Source: Marivita sp. | Lineage (GTDB): Bacteria; Pseudomonadota; Alphaproteobacteria; Rhodobacterales; Rhodobacteraceae | DNA: 64,000 bases | NCBI RefSeq assembly: GCF_020055635.1 | Contig: NZ_JAIPUT010000005.1 | Coordinates: 1-64,000 of the forward strand | Reading direction: 5' to 3' | Shown here: piece by piece, positions 8,370 to 17,444 of the stretch | Layout of the letters: every line of letters begins with the position of its first letter | Numbering within the stretch: the stretch's first letter is position 1 | Program-made: the position numbers and the translations under genes | The notes under the pieces: model-generated | The model's database searches: none | Told to the model about the DNA's origin: nothing | The model's input: the letters and a program-made list of their open reading frames with translations, nothing else

Positions 8370-9395
8370 ATGAAACATTCCCTGTTCGGTGCTGCCTTCG
8401 CCTTGTTGGCCGGAGCCGCACCCGCATTGGCGGAAATGACCGATATCCGCTTCACTCTTGGCTGGAAGACCCAAGGATCCGACGCACCTTTCCTGCTGGC
8501 CCTGAACAAGGGGTATTTCGAGGAAGAGGGCCTGAACGTCACCATCGATCAGGGCGAAGGATCAGCCGCGACCGTGACGCGCATCATGGGCGGTGCCTAT
8601 GACGCAGGCTTTGGCGACATCAACGCGATCATCCAGAACGCCGCCGCCCGTCCGGGCGAGGCACCGGTGATGGTCTACCAGTTGTGGAACCGCCCGCCCT
8701 TTGCCATCGTGACACCCAAGACCGCAGGCATTGAATCGCCAGCCGATTTCGAGGGCAAGACGCTGGGCGGTGCGCAAGGCACGCCGACGACCCGCCTGTT
8801 TCCGGTCTTTGCCGAACTGAACGGCATCGACCTCGAGAAGGTCGCGCAGGAAAACATGGCACCGAACCTGCAAGAACCGATGATGATCCGCGGTGACATC
8901 GACGGTGCTTTCGTGTTCACCTCGACGAGCTGGTTCAATCTGATCGCCAACCGACAGGACCCGGCCAATGACTACAACTGGTTCAACTTCGAAGACTATG
9001 GCATGGATCTTTATTCCAACGGGCTGATGGTGTCGCGCGCGATGCTGGCGGAAAACCCCGAGGCTGTGGCTGGTCTGGTCCGCGCGGTGAACAAGGCTAC
9101 GATGGAAGTCGCGGCCAACCAGGACAGTTCGGTCGAGGCGATCATGGCTTTCGACAACCTTGTCGATCCCGAGCTCGAACGCGCCCGGCTTGAGTTTGCG
9201 TTGACCAACCTGATGAACGCGCCTGAAGTGACCGAGATCGGCATGGGCGATCTGGTGGATGAACGCCTGACCCGGTCAATCGAGATCGTCGCCAAGGGCT
9301 ATGGCCTCGATCGTCTGCCCGAAGCGTCGGAGATCTTTGACCGGTCGTTCCTGCCGCCGATGGACACGCGCACCTTCGAAGTGACGCTGAACTAA
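8370..9395 (+). CDS. NMT1/THI5-like periplasmic substrate-binding protein
   Basis: A 341-residue secreted binding protein with signal ending APALAE. The fold signature of the SsuA/THI5 class is visible: RFTLGWKTQGSDAPFLLALN, KGYFEEEGLNVTIDQGEG, and GAYDAGFGDINAI. This class binds sulfonates, thiamine precursors, nucleobases and related small nitrogen compounds. With an amidohydrolase downstream, a heterocyclic or ureide ligand is plausible. A strong stem-loop lies directly after its stop codon, typical of operons in which the binding protein is made in excess. Confidence 0.9.
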   Translation: MKHSLFGAAFALLAGAAPALAEMTDIRFTLGWKTQGSDAPFLLALNKGYFEEEGLNVTIDQGEGSAATVTRIMGGAYDAGFGDINAIIQNAAARPGEAPVMVYQLWNRPPFAIVTPKTAGIESPADFEGKTLGGAQGTPTTRLFPVFAELNGIDLEKVAQENMAPNLQEPMMIRGDIDGAFVFTSTSWFNLIANRQDPANDYNWFNFEDYGMDLYSNGLMVSRAMLAENPEAVAGLVRAVNKATMEVAANQDSSVEAIMAFDNLVDPELERARLEFALTNLMNAPEVTEIGMGDLVDERLTRSIEIVAKGYGLDRLPEASEIFDRSFLPPMDTRTFEVTLN

Positions 9396-9407
9396 GCCAT
9401 GCAAGCC

Positions 9408-9442
9408 ACATGCGCCAGGGCCCCCGCTTTGGCGCATGTTTT
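9408..9442 (+). terminator. Intercistronic stem-loop with short T run after the binding-protein gene
   Basis: A perfect 10-bp stem pairs 9408-9417 with 9430-9439 around a 12-base GC-rich loop, followed by TTT. It lies between the binding-protein stop (9395) and the amidohydrolase start (9464). It may be a leaky terminator or a 3'-end stabiliser. Its position also argues against starting the amidohydrolase at 9410. Confidence 0.65.
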
Positions 9443-9463
9443 CTGTCTGGGGATCGCGGACGA

Positions 9464-10927
9464 ATGACCAAGACTTTGATCCAGGGCGCGCAGGTTCTTG
9501 TCGAGAACGACAGCTTTGCCGATGTGTCGCTGTTGATCGAGGGCGACCGGATCGCGGCCTTCCTGCCAAAGGGCGAAACGGTCACCGATGCCAAACCGAT
9601 GGATGCGAGCGGACGCATCATCATCCCCGGCCTCGTCAACGGGCACACCCATTCGCACGGAGCCCTGGCGCGCGGCGGTGTGCCGGACGATGCCATTCTC
9701 GAAACCTTCCTGTCCGGGTCCGCTTGGTTGAACCTTGGCCGCAGCCATGACGATCTGGCGCTCTGTGCCCAATTGTCTGCAGTCGAGTTGATCCGAAAAG
9801 GCTGCACCGCCTGTTTCGATCTGTTCATCGAGCTGCCCGGTCCCACAGTCGAGGGCACACATGCGGTGGCCCATGCCTATCATGACGTCGGCCTGCGGGC
9901 GGTCGTGGCGCCGATGATCGCGGACCAGACGATCTATCAGGCGTTGCCGGGGCTGCTGGACAGTTTTGATGGCCCGTTGAGAAACGCGGTTGCGGCGATG
10001 ACCCTGCCCGATTGGGACAGCACGATGGCGATTTGCGGCGAGGCGCTGCGCAACTGGCCGGTGCCCATGGATCGCGTGCGTCCCGGTATCGGCCCGACGA
10101 TCCCGCTGCATTGCTCTGATCCGTTCCTACAGCGTTGCGCGCACCTGTCGGCAGATATCGACATCCCGCTACAGACGCATCTGGCCGAAACGCGGTTGCA
10201 ACAGGTGATGGCACAGCGGAAATTCGGAACGTCGCTGACCGAACACCTATCAGCGCTTGGCATCCTGTCGCCCCGTTTCAGTGGCGCGCACGGGGTCTGG
10301 TTGTCCGACCCTGAAATGGCGCTGCTGGCGGGGGCCGAAGCCGGGATTTCGCACAACCCGATGAGCAACCTGCGCCTCGGATCAGGCATTGCGCCGCTGC
10401 GCCGTCTGACTGATGCGGGGGTGCAAACGGGCATCGGCACCGATGCCAGCAACACGTCGGACGGGCAGAACATGTTCGAGGCGATGCGTCTTGCCGCGAC
10501 GCTCAGCCGCGCGCAGACCATCGACACCGCGCAGTGGGTGCGCACGACAGAGGCGTTCGATATGGCGACGCAGGGCAGTGCCCGGTTGCTGGGGTTCGAC
10601 AAACTGGGTCAGATCGCGACAGGCTGGGCCGCCGATCTGGTGTTCCTGGATCAAACCTATTGCCACTACACGCCGCAGCGCGCGACCCTGGATCAGATCG
10701 TTCTGGCCGAAACCGGGGCGGCCGTGCGCGAGGTGATGATCGCGGGGCAGATGGTCTTTGCCGAGGACCGTATCCTGACGCTGGACGAAACGGCCCTGCG
10801 CCAACGCGCCCTTGCCGCAGCCGAGCGCATCACCCATGCCAATGCCGACGCCCGCATGATGAACGCGGCGGCTGCCGAAGTCGTCAAGGGCTTCTGCCAT
10901 CGCCATTGCTCTGCCAACCTGCCCTGA
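9464..10927 (+). CDS. TRZ/ATZ-family amidohydrolase (deaminase-like)
   Basis: A 487-residue metal-dependent hydrolase of the cytosine-deaminase/atrazine-chlorohydrolase group. Metal ligands are visible as H61 and H63 in NGHTHSHG, the later HLAETR and GAHGVWLS histidines, and Asp in GIGTDASNTSDGQNM. Members hydrolyse exocyclic amino or chloro groups on purines, pyrimidines and triazines. ATG 9464 is chosen because the earlier in-frame ATG at 9410 lies inside a stem-loop. It follows an importer and precedes an NTF2-like gene and a CE4 deacetylase, suggesting it acts on the imported compound. The actual substrate is unknown. Confidence 0.87.
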   Translation: MTKTLIQGAQVLVENDSFADVSLLIEGDRIAAFLPKGETVTDAKPMDASGRIIIPGLVNGHTHSHGALARGGVPDDAILETFLSGSAWLNLGRSHDDLALCAQLSAVELIRKGCTACFDLFIELPGPTVEGTHAVAHAYHDVGLRAVVAPMIADQTIYQALPGLLDSFDGPLRNAVAAMTLPDWDSTMAICGEALRNWPVPMDRVRPGIGPTIPLHCSDPFLQRCAHLSADIDIPLQTHLAETRLQQVMAQRKFGTSLTEHLSALGILSPRFSGAHGVWLSDPEMALLAGAEAGISHNPMSNLRLGSGIAPLRRLTDAGVQTGIGTDASNTSDGQNMFEAMRLAATLSRAQTIDTAQWVRTTEAFDMATQGSARLLGFDKLGQIATGWAADLVFLDQTYCHYTPQRATLDQIVLAETGAAVREVMIAGQMVFAEDRILTLDETALRQRALAAAERITHANADARMMNAAAAEVVKGFCHRHCSANLP

Positions 10928-10941
10928 AGAACGAGGATATC

Positions 10942-11367
10942 ATGGACCAGAAAACCGATCCGGCGACCGCCGCCAAAGCCATTGTCGAAGCCTATCTGGA
11001 ACGGTCAATGGTTCCCGATCCCGAAGGTGCGCGGGCCTATGTCGCACAGGATTTCGAGATCACCTTCACGGGGGGGCGAAAGTTCACCGGCCCGGACCAG
11101 ACCGCCGCCTTCAACGCCAAGCGCTACAAGTGGGTCAAGAAGAGGTTCCTACGCACGGATGCCGCCTATGATGCCTCGACAGGGGATGTGCATGTCTACA
11201 ACACCGGCTATCTTTACGGCGCATGGCATGACGGCACGACCTTTGAAACAAACCGGTACATGGACAGCTTTGTCGTGCGGAACGGCAAGATCGTCAGCAC
11301 CCATGTCTGGAATGACAGCGCAGAAATTCTGCTGGACAAGGCAGGCTTGGCCGAGGCTCCTTTATGA
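10942..11367 (+). CDS. SnoaL/NTF2-like protein
   Basis: A 141-residue cytoplasmic protein with the single cone-shaped NTF2-like fold pattern: an N-terminal helix (AKAIVEAYLERSMVPDPEGA), then strands such as DFEITFTGGRKFTGPD, HVYNTGYLYGAWHDGTTF and RYMDSFVVRNGKIVSTHVWN. Such proteins are isomerases, hydrolases, dehydratases or binding proteins. ATG 10942 is close behind the amidohydrolase (14-base gap), and its stop overlaps the next start (ATGA), so it is translationally coupled to the deacetylase. The function is not known; a role in processing the amidohydrolase product is an inference. Confidence 0.8.
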   Translation: MDQKTDPATAAKAIVEAYLERSMVPDPEGARAYVAQDFEITFTGGRKFTGPDQTAAFNAKRYKWVKKRFLRTDAAYDASTGDVHVYNTGYLYGAWHDGTTFETNRYMDSFVVRNGKIVSTHVWNDSAEILLDKAGLAEAPL

Positions 11368-12251
11368 TCGAATTGCCGACCCACGACCGGTACGACTACA
11401 GCGCCATCACGGAGAGACCCGACTACGAGTGGCCGGGTGGCAAACGGCTTGCGGTTTATGTCGGTCTCAACCTCGAACATTTCGCCTTTGGCGAAGGGCT
11501 GGGCGCAGAGCTTGCACCGGGCGGGCCGCAGCCGGATGTCCTGAACTATGCCTGGCGCGATTATGGCAACCGTGTCGGGGCGTGGCGCATGCTGGACATG
11601 TTCAACGCATTTGATCTGCCTGTCAGCGTCCTCGCCAATTCGGTGATGTACGATTATGCGCCCGACCTCATGGCGGCATTCAGCGCGCGAGGGGACGAGA
11701 TTGTCGGTCATGGTCGCACCAATTCGGAACGTCAAAGCGTATTGTCGCCCGAGGAGGAGGAAACTCTGATCCACGAGGCCACCGATGTTCTGACCAAGGC
11801 AGAAGGCAAGGCGCCGAAAGGCTGGCTGTCACCCTGGATCGCGGAAAGCAGGGTCACACCGGACCTGCTCAGAAAAGCAGGCTACACCTATACACTCAAC
11901 TGGTGCATGGACGACCAACCGATCTGGATGCGCACGGAACACGGACCGCTTTTGTCGATCCCGTACCCGCAAGAGGCCAACGACATTCCCTCCATCGTCG
12001 CGCGCAAGGACGGTGCCGCCACGTTCGCCGACATGATCATCGACAATTTCGACGAGATGCTCGAGCAATCACGGGCGCAACCCCTGGTGATGGGGATCGC
12101 CCTTCACCCCTATCTTGTCGGTCAACCTTACCGTCTCCGTCACCTCCGACGGGCCCTGACGCATATCTGTCAACACCGCGAGGAGATCTGGATCACCCAG
12201 GCCGGTTCGATTCACGATGCCTTTGCCCGCATGGACGACGGACCTGTCTGA
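11364..12251 (+). CDS. CE4 polysaccharide-deacetylase family protein, PuuE-allantoinase-like
   Basis: A 295-residue protein of the NodB/CE4 fold that resembles the PuuE-type (metal-cofactor-poor) allantoinase branch. It has YEWPGGKRLAVYVGLNLEHF near the start, YAWRDYGNRVGAWRML, then GDEIVGHGRTNSERQ and GWLSPWIAES. PuuE-like proteins hydrolyse cyclic ureides rather than sugar amides. The start ATG 11364 overlaps the stop of the NTF2-like gene. It is the last gene of the cassette and meets a minus-strand gene 27 bases on. A ureide ring-opening role is probable from family and context, but the substrate is not shown. Confidence 0.85.
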   Translation: MIELPTHDRYDYSAITERPDYEWPGGKRLAVYVGLNLEHFAFGEGLGAELAPGGPQPDVLNYAWRDYGNRVGAWRMLDMFNAFDLPVSVLANSVMYDYAPDLMAAFSARGDEIVGHGRTNSERQSVLSPEEEETLIHEATDVLTKAEGKAPKGWLSPWIAESRVTPDLLRKAGYTYTLNWCMDDQPIWMRTEHGPLLSIPYPQEANDIPSIVARKDGAATFADMIIDNFDEMLEQSRAQPLVMGIALHPYLVGQPYRLRHLRRALTHICQHREEIWITQAGSIHDAFARMDDGPV

Positions 12252-12278
12252 AGTCGGCGTCTTGCCCGGGTCCTGTTT

Positions 12279-12878
12279 TCAGTCGTCGATCTCGAGACTG
12301 GTCGGCAGGATAACCTGCGCACTGACTTCAATCATGCCGGTCTGAATGACGACCTCGGCCACGGCCTCGGTGCCGGACCAACCGTTGATCAGGTGCTGAT
12401 AGATCTGCGCGGTCAGTTCGACCTGCTCGCCTGTGTTCCCTTCATCCCCTGCCATCAGGGCTTTCAGATCGACAGCGCCGCCCGTTCGATCCATGCCATC
12501 TTGGGTATCCATCCATGCGAGAAACGCCTGGTTGGTTGCGGACGGGTCCCGTACTTCCGGCACGTTGAAAAGCCCCGTGGTGCAATACACCCGGGTCTTC
12601 TGACCAATCTCGCCGAAATGGATATAGACCTCTCCGGGCGGGGTCATGTCGAGGACCCAGAAGATTTTCTCGTCCGGAACGCGTGCAACGGCGACCGGGC
12701 CACCCTGACCTTGTGACCGTGCGGACTCGAAAAACGCGGATGGTTCCGCCATCGCACTGCTGCACTGGGCGACGAACCGGTTGATCGATTCGGAAACAAG
12801 CTCGTTTTCTTGCGTCGCGGCACCTGTTCCAAACATGGACACAGCCGTGGCTGCAAAAAAGAGTCTCTTGTAAGTCAA
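12279..12878 (-). CDS. Secreted protein of unknown function
   Basis: I do not recognise this family. The 199-residue product has a signal peptide (KRLFFAATAVSMFGTGAATQ) and a soluble mature domain with two Cys residues, one near the mature N-terminus (FVAQCSSAM) and one in RVYCTTGLF, possibly a disulfide. TTG 12878 is chosen because AGGAGG lies 7 bases upstream; the ATG at 12917 would place 13 polar residues before the signal peptide. It is monocistronic, convergent with the CE4 gene and divergent from the LprI gene. Confidence 0.65.
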   Translation of the reverse strand: MTYKRLFFAATAVSMFGTGAATQENELVSESINRFVAQCSSAMAEPSAFFESARSQGQGGPVAVARVPDEKIFWVLDMTPPGEVYIHFGEIGQKTRVYCTTGLFNVPEVRDPSATNQAFLAWMDTQDGMDRTGGAVDLKALMAGDEGNTGEQVELTAQIYQHLINGWSGTEAVAEVVIQTGMIEVSAQVILPTSLEIDD

Positions 12879-12970
12879 TGTCTTTCCTCCTGAAATGAAT
12901 TCCCGGCTATTCGGCACCGGTGACGCGAGGTGGTTTTTATTCTACCCTCATGACGAAGAACGAGGTTGCA

Positions 12971-13681
12971 ATGATGAGGGTTCCTTTCAGCATTTTCGGC
13001 GTGATCCTATCCGCCTCTGGCGCGATGGCGCAGGGGCCGAGTTTCGATTGCGCCAAAGCATCCACCCCCGTTGAAGTGGCGATCTGCTCGTCAACACATT
13101 TGTCGCGGCTCGATCGCGAGATGGCGAAAGTCTATGCGTCCTTGCGCAATGAACTCGGGGTTCAAGCCCGACAGGACTTGCTCGACCGACAGCGGGCCTG
13201 GCTTGCTGATCGCGACAATTGTAGGGGCAGCGAGACCTGCCTTGCCCGAAAGATGTCAGATCGGATTGACGCTCTCAAGACACGGGCTTCTTTCCCTTCC
13301 GAGCAGTCGGGGGGCATGCCGCCGTCCCTGATCGGCCAATGGTTTCCTCATAGCGACATGAGCAGCCCGGATGGTGTCCGACTGTCGTCCGGAGTAGCGG
13401 ATTTCGGACGGAACGGACGCTACGAAATCGAGCAGGTCCGACCGGGTGGATGGGTGTTCCGGATCACCGACAGAAACCAGGACGCCATGCAGCTCATGTG
13501 CGGATATGATCATGCCACCTATGTCGCCTTCATGCCGGCCAGGATGCCGCATGTCAGCTCAGGCACGCTTCTTGAGTATCAGTTCACGGCGCAGGACGCG
13601 CCACTGCCGGAACCGGACCCGTCGAACCCGATGGACCTTCTGACCGGGGCGTGCAGCATGGCGTATTACGTCAGGAACTAG
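12971..13681 (+). CDS. Secreted LprI-domain (DUF1311) protein
   Basis: A 236-residue exported protein. After a signal ending SGAMAQ comes an LprI-type helical domain with paired cysteines: FDCAKASTPVEVAICSS, the LDREMAKVYASLRNEL helix, and QRAWLADRDNCRGSETCL. In other bacteria this domain inhibits lysozyme or occurs in envelope proteins. The C-terminal 130 residues form a separate, unrecognised beta-rich domain (LIGQWFPHSD, RNGRYEIEQVRPGGW, Cys in LMCGYD). The ATG at 12971 directly precedes the signal and has a weak GAGG site. It stands alone. Confidence 0.75.
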   Translation: MMRVPFSIFGVILSASGAMAQGPSFDCAKASTPVEVAICSSTHLSRLDREMAKVYASLRNELGVQARQDLLDRQRAWLADRDNCRGSETCLARKMSDRIDALKTRASFPSEQSGGMPPSLIGQWFPHSDMSSPDGVRLSSGVADFGRNGRYEIEQVRPGGWVFRITDRNQDAMQLMCGYDHATYVAFMPARMPHVSSGTLLEYQFTAQDAPLPEPDPSNPMDLLTGACSMAYYVRN

Positions 13682-13736
13682 CGGCTTGATCTCCAGCCGT
13701 TTGTCCGGCTTGGTGGCGATCCCGGCAGGGCGGTGT

Positions 13737-15221
13737 TCAGAACCGCATCGTGGCATCGACCGCGCGTTGCCAGGCGGCGTATTTGGCTTCGCGGGTCTCT
13801 TCCTCCATCTGCGGCGAGAAACTGCGATCGAGCGCCCATTGCGCGGCGAATTCGGCTTGGGCGGGGTAGATCCCGGCGCGTTGTCCGGCCAACCAGGCAG
13901 CGCCCAGAGCCGTGGTCTCGAGAACCTTGGGCCGGTCGACCCGCGCGCCGATGATGTCCGAGAGGAACTGCATGGCATATTCGGACGCGCTCATGCCGCC
14001 ATCCACCCGGAGAACCGCGTCTCCGGTTCCGCCCATGTCGGCCTGCATCGCCGCCAGCAGGTCGCGGGTCTGGTAGCCCACGCTTTCCAGCGCGGCCTTG
14101 GCTAGCTCCGCAGGCCCGGAATTGCGGGTCAACCCGAAGACCGACCCGCGGCACTCGGCATTCCAGTAGGGCGCACCCAAACCGGTAAATGCCGGGACGA
14201 GCACGACGTTCTGGGTCGGATCGGCCTTTTCCGCCAGCGGTTGGGTTTCCCTGGCCTCGCGGATGATCTTGAGCCCGTCGCGCAGCCATTGCACCACGGC
14301 CCCGGCGATGAAGATCGATCCTTCAAGCGCATAGGTCGGTTCGCCGTCCAGCTGGTAGGCGATGGTGGTCAGCAGCCGATTTTCCGAGCGCACCGGCGTC
14401 TTGCCGGTGTTGATCAGGGCAAAACACCCGGTGCCATAGGTGGATTTCAGCATACCCGGTTCGAAACAGGCCTGACCCACGGTGGCGGCCTGCTGGTCGC
14501 CTGCAATCCCGAGGATCGGGATCGGACGACCGAACAGGTCGGGACGGGTCTCGCCGAAATCGGCGGCGCAGTCCCGCACTTCGGGCAACATGCCCTTGGG
14601 GATGTTCAGCCTGTCACAAATGGTTTGCGACCAGCGCCCCTTGTGGATGTCATAGAGCATGGTGCGCGCCGCGTTGGTGGCGTCGGTGACATGCTGCCTT
14701 CCGCCAGTGAGGTTCCAGACCAGCCAGGAGTCGACCGTACCGAACAACAGCTCTCCCGCCTCGGCGCGGGACCGTACGCCCTCGACATTGTCGAGGATCC
14801 AGGCCAGCTTGGTGCCCGAGAAATACGGGTCGAGCAGGAGTCCTGTGCGGGCTGTCACGGTTTCCTCGAATCCGTCCGCCTTGAGCGATTTGCAGAAATC
14901 AGACGTGCGCCGGTCCTGCCAGACGATGGCATTGTGGACCGGTTTGCCGGTCGCGCGGTCCCAGACCAGCGTGGTTTCGCGCTGGTTTGTGATGCCGATC
15001 GCGGCAATGCTGTCGGCACCGCTGCCGGCCTTTTCGATTGCGGATCGACAGGTTGCCGCCGTGGTGGACCACAGGTCCGCCGGATCATGTTCGACCCAGC
15101 CGCTCTTGGGGTAGTGCTGGTCGAATTCTTCCTGCGCCGATGCGATGACGGTCAGAGTCTGGTCAAACAGGATGGCGCGCGTCGATGTCGTGCCTTGGTC
15201 GATGGCGAGGATATGGGTCAT
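13737..15221 (-). CDS. glpK: Glycerol kinase
   Basis: A 494-residue FGGY-family kinase that makes sn-glycerol 3-phosphate from glycerol and ATP. Diagnostic motifs are [14 protein letters not shown] at the start, [18 protein letters not shown], the [13 protein letters not shown] region, and the C-terminal [16 protein letters not shown]. Length matches the family. It is the last gene of the glp operon; a strong stem-loop between glpV and glpK suggests lower or separate expression of the kinase. An AGGAGG about 10 bases upstream of ATG 15221 supports the start. Confidence 0.97.
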   Translation of the reverse strand: MTHILAIDQGTTSTRAILFDQTLTVIASAQEEFDQHYPKSGWVEHDPADLWSTTAATCRSAIEKAGSGADSIAAIGITNQRETTLVWDRATGKPVHNAIVWQDRRTSDFCKSLKADGFEETVTARTGLLLDPYFSGTKLAWILDNVEGVRSRAEAGELLFGTVDSWLVWNLTGGRQHVTDATNAARTMLYDIHKGRWSQTICDRLNIPKGMLPEVRDCAADFGETRPDLFGRPIPILGIAGDQQAATVGQACFEPGMLKSTYGTGCFALINTGKTPVRSENRLLTTIAYQLDGEPTYALEGSIFIAGAVVQWLRDGLKIIREARETQPLAEKADPTQNVVLVPAFTGLGAPYWNAECRGSVFGLTRNSGPAELAKAALESVGYQTRDLLAAMQADMGGTGDAVLRVDGGMSASEYAMQFLSDIIGARVDRPKVLETTALGAAWLAGQRAGIYPAQAEFAAQWALDRSFSPQMEEETREAKYAAWQRAVDATMRF

Positions 15222-15310
15222 GAGCGGCGGGCCTCCTCTTGGTGACGTGTTCTATTGGTCCAGTTTTTCAGGACGATGGAAAAGGATCAAACAGGAAAAG
15301 AGACTGTGGG

Positions 15311-15339
15311 GATCGGGGCGCGGAGTGCGCGCCCCGATC
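15311..15339 (-). other. 12-bp perfect stem-loop between glpV and glpK
   Basis: Positions 15311-15322 pair perfectly with 15328-15339 around a 5-base loop. The stem is almost all G-C. It lies 10 bases past the glpV stop in the direction of transcription. There is no real U run on the minus strand, so it is more likely an RNA stabiliser or attenuator than a simple terminator. Confidence 0.7.
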
Positions 15340-15348
15340 AAAGGCAGC

Positions 15349-17061
15349 TTACTGCCAGGACTTGATCAGCTCATCATAGGCGATGGTCTGGGGTTCTTCG
15401 TCCTCGTTCTCAAGCTTGGCATAAGGCGCACCCGGCTGGTCGAACCAGTACTGCGCGTCCCGCTCTTCGTTCATGACCGGACCGATGTCTCCCTGCACGC
15501 CTGCGCGCTCAAGGCGTTCCATCACGCTTTCCTGGTCAGCACACAGCGAATCCAGCGCCTCCTGAGCGGTTTTCGAACCGGACATGGCGTCGCCGATGTT
15601 CTGCCACCACAGCTGAGCCAGCTTTGGATAGTCAGGCACGTTGGTGCCGGTGGGCGACCATGCCACACGCGCCGGCGAGCGGTAGAATTCGACCAGACCG
15701 CCCAGCTTGTCCGCACGCTCGGTGAAGCTCTCGTGGTTGATCGAGCTGTCGCGGATGAAGGTCAGACCCACATGGGATTTCTTCACATCCACGGTCTTGG
15801 AGGTGACGAACTGGGCATAGAGCCAGGCCGCCTGTGCCCGATCCACCGGAGTGGATTTCATCAGCGTCCAGGATCCCACGTCCTGATAGCCGACCTTCTG
15901 GCCTTCTTTCCAGTAAACGCCATGCGGGCTGGGGGCCATGCGCCACTTGGGTGTACCGTCTTCATTCATCACCGGCAGATCAGGCTTTACGGTGTCTGCG
16001 GTAAAGGCTGTGTACCAGAACATCTGCTGGGCGATGTTGCCCTGTGCCGGGATCGGGCCTGCCTCGGAGAAGGTCATGCCAGCGGCTGCGGGCGGCGTGT
16101 ACTTTTCAAGCCACTCGATCGCCTTTTCGACCGCATAGACTGCGGCAGGCGCGTTGGTTGCGCCACCCCGTGCCACACAAGACCCGGTCGGCTGCGAGTT
16201 CTCGTTCACACGGATGCCCCATTCATCGACCGGAAGGCCGTTGGGTTCACCCACGTCGCCCATGCCTGCCATGGACATCCACGCGTCGGTGTAGCGCCAG
16301 CCGAGGCTTGGGTCTTTCTTGCCATAGTCCATGTTGCCGAAGACTTCGCCATCGACGCCCATGTGGCTGAGGTCACGACCGGTGAAAAACTCGGCGATGT
16401 CCTCATAGGCAGACCAGTTGACCGGAACGCCCAGCTCGTAACCGAACTGGTCCTGGAAATCGGCCTTGTTCTTTTCGTCGTTGAACCAGTCATAGCGGAA
16501 CCAGTAGAGGTTCGCGAACTGCTGTGTCGGCAACTGGTACAGCTTGCCATCGGGTGCGGTGGTGAACTGTGTGCCGATAAAGTCGTCCAGATCAAGGGTC
16601 GGCGACGTCACGTCCGCGCCTTCGCCCGCGATCCAGTCGGTCAGGTTGCGCACCTGCTGATAGCGCCAATGGGTGCCGATCAGGTCGGAGTCGTTGATAT
16701 ATGCGTCATAGATGTTTTCGCCCGACTGCATCTGCGTTTGCAGCTTTTCGACGACGTCCCCTTCACCGATCAGGTCATGTGTGACGTTGATCCCGGTGAT
16801 GGCGGTGAAGGCCGGAGCAAGCACCTGGCTTTCGTATTCATGCGTCGTGATCGTCTCCGAGACCACCTTGATGTCCATGCCCTGGAACGGTTCAGCCGCG
16901 TCGATGAAGAACTGCATCTCGGCTTCCTGGGCGGCGCGATCGAGCGATGACATATCGCCGATCTCTTCGTCCAGGAACGCGCGCGCAGCGTTCATGTCGG
17001 CAAAGGCCGGACCCGCGAGGATCAGCAGCGCTGCCGTTGTGGATTTCAGGTTGAGGTTCAT
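15349..17061 (-). CDS. glpV: Glycerol ABC transporter substrate-binding protein
   Basis: A 570-residue periplasmic binding protein with signal ending GPAFAD. It is unusually long for the class, as GlpV proteins are, and has features such as FLDEEIGDMSSLDRAAQEAE and QQFANLYWFRYDWFNDEKNK. In Rhizobium and relatives GlpV delivers glycerol to the GlpPQ permease. It lies after glpS-glpT-glpP-glpQ-DUF2160 and before glpK, the conserved order. ATG 17061 has GGGAGGAC upstream. Stem-loops flank the gene on both sides. Confidence 0.95.
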   Translation of the reverse strand: MNLNLKSTTAALLILAGPAFADMNAARAFLDEEIGDMSSLDRAAQEAEMQFFIDAAEPFQGMDIKVVSETITTHEYESQVLAPAFTAITGINVTHDLIGEGDVVEKLQTQMQSGENIYDAYINDSDLIGTHWRYQQVRNLTDWIAGEGADVTSPTLDLDDFIGTQFTTAPDGKLYQLPTQQFANLYWFRYDWFNDEKNKADFQDQFGYELGVPVNWSAYEDIAEFFTGRDLSHMGVDGEVFGNMDYGKKDPSLGWRYTDAWMSMAGMGDVGEPNGLPVDEWGIRVNENSQPTGSCVARGGATNAPAAVYAVEKAIEWLEKYTPPAAAGMTFSEAGPIPAQGNIAQQMFWYTAFTADTVKPDLPVMNEDGTPKWRMAPSPHGVYWKEGQKVGYQDVGSWTLMKSTPVDRAQAAWLYAQFVTSKTVDVKKSHVGLTFIRDSSINHESFTERADKLGGLVEFYRSPARVAWSPTGTNVPDYPKLAQLWWQNIGDAMSGSKTAQEALDSLCADQESVMERLERAGVQGDIGPVMNEERDAQYWFDQPGAPYAKLENEDEEPQTIAYDELIKSWQ

Positions 17062-17109
17062 TGGTATTGTCCTCCCATTTTGAACCGTTGAACGAGGATT
17101 TGTTGTTGC

Positions 17110-17138
17110 GTGACCGGGGTTCCTCCGTTCCCGGTCAC
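17110..17138 (-). other. Stem-loop between the DUF2160 gene and glpV
   Basis: Positions 17110-17118 pair perfectly with 17130-17138 (9 bp, 11-base loop that can pair partly). It lies 12 bases past the small membrane-protein stop and about 50 bases before glpV. It probably helps set separate transcript levels for glpV. Confidence 0.6.
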
Positions 17139-17149
17139 GGCGCCTGTCG

Positions 17150-17422
17150 CTACACCCAGCGGAAGACCGCAGCGGCGTAGATCAGGCAGACGACGAGGGC
17201 AAACGGCTGTGCCGTGCCCACGATCCCGAGCCAGGCCAGATTGATGAAGGCCGAGCCCAGAAGGGTGATGAAAAGCCGGTCGCCCCGCGTCGTTTCGATC
17301 CGAAGGATGCCCGTACGGGGCGTTTCCGGGAACTTGATCGCGAGCACCGTGAAGGTGATCAGAAGGCTCGCGATGACGATGAAGAACAACGCGGTCGGCC
17401 AGGTCCAAGCCATCCAGTCCAT
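17150..17422 (-). CDS. Small DUF2160 inner-membrane protein of the glycerol transporter operon
   Basis: A 90-residue protein with three hydrophobic segments (WPTALFFIVIASLLITFTVL, LFITLLGSAFINLAWLGIV, FALVVCLIYAAAVFRW). The family occurs between glpQ and glpV in this type of operon and is thought to be part of, or to assist, the glycerol permease; its exact job is unknown. ATG 17422 is preferred to the upstream start at 17464 because it has AGGGAGG just upstream and the extra residues lack family similarity. Confidence 0.85.
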   Translation of the reverse strand: MDWMAWTWPTALFFIVIASLLITFTVLAIKFPETPRTGILRIETTRGDRLFITLLGSAFINLAWLGIVGTAQPFALVVCLIYAAAVFRWV

Positions 17423-17444
17423 TGAAAATCCTCCCTTTCCGGAT

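Noticed and set aside
15145-16950. A 601-codon plus-strand open frame
   Set aside because: It is the antisense shadow of glpV; composition and lack of any family resemblance show it is not a gene.
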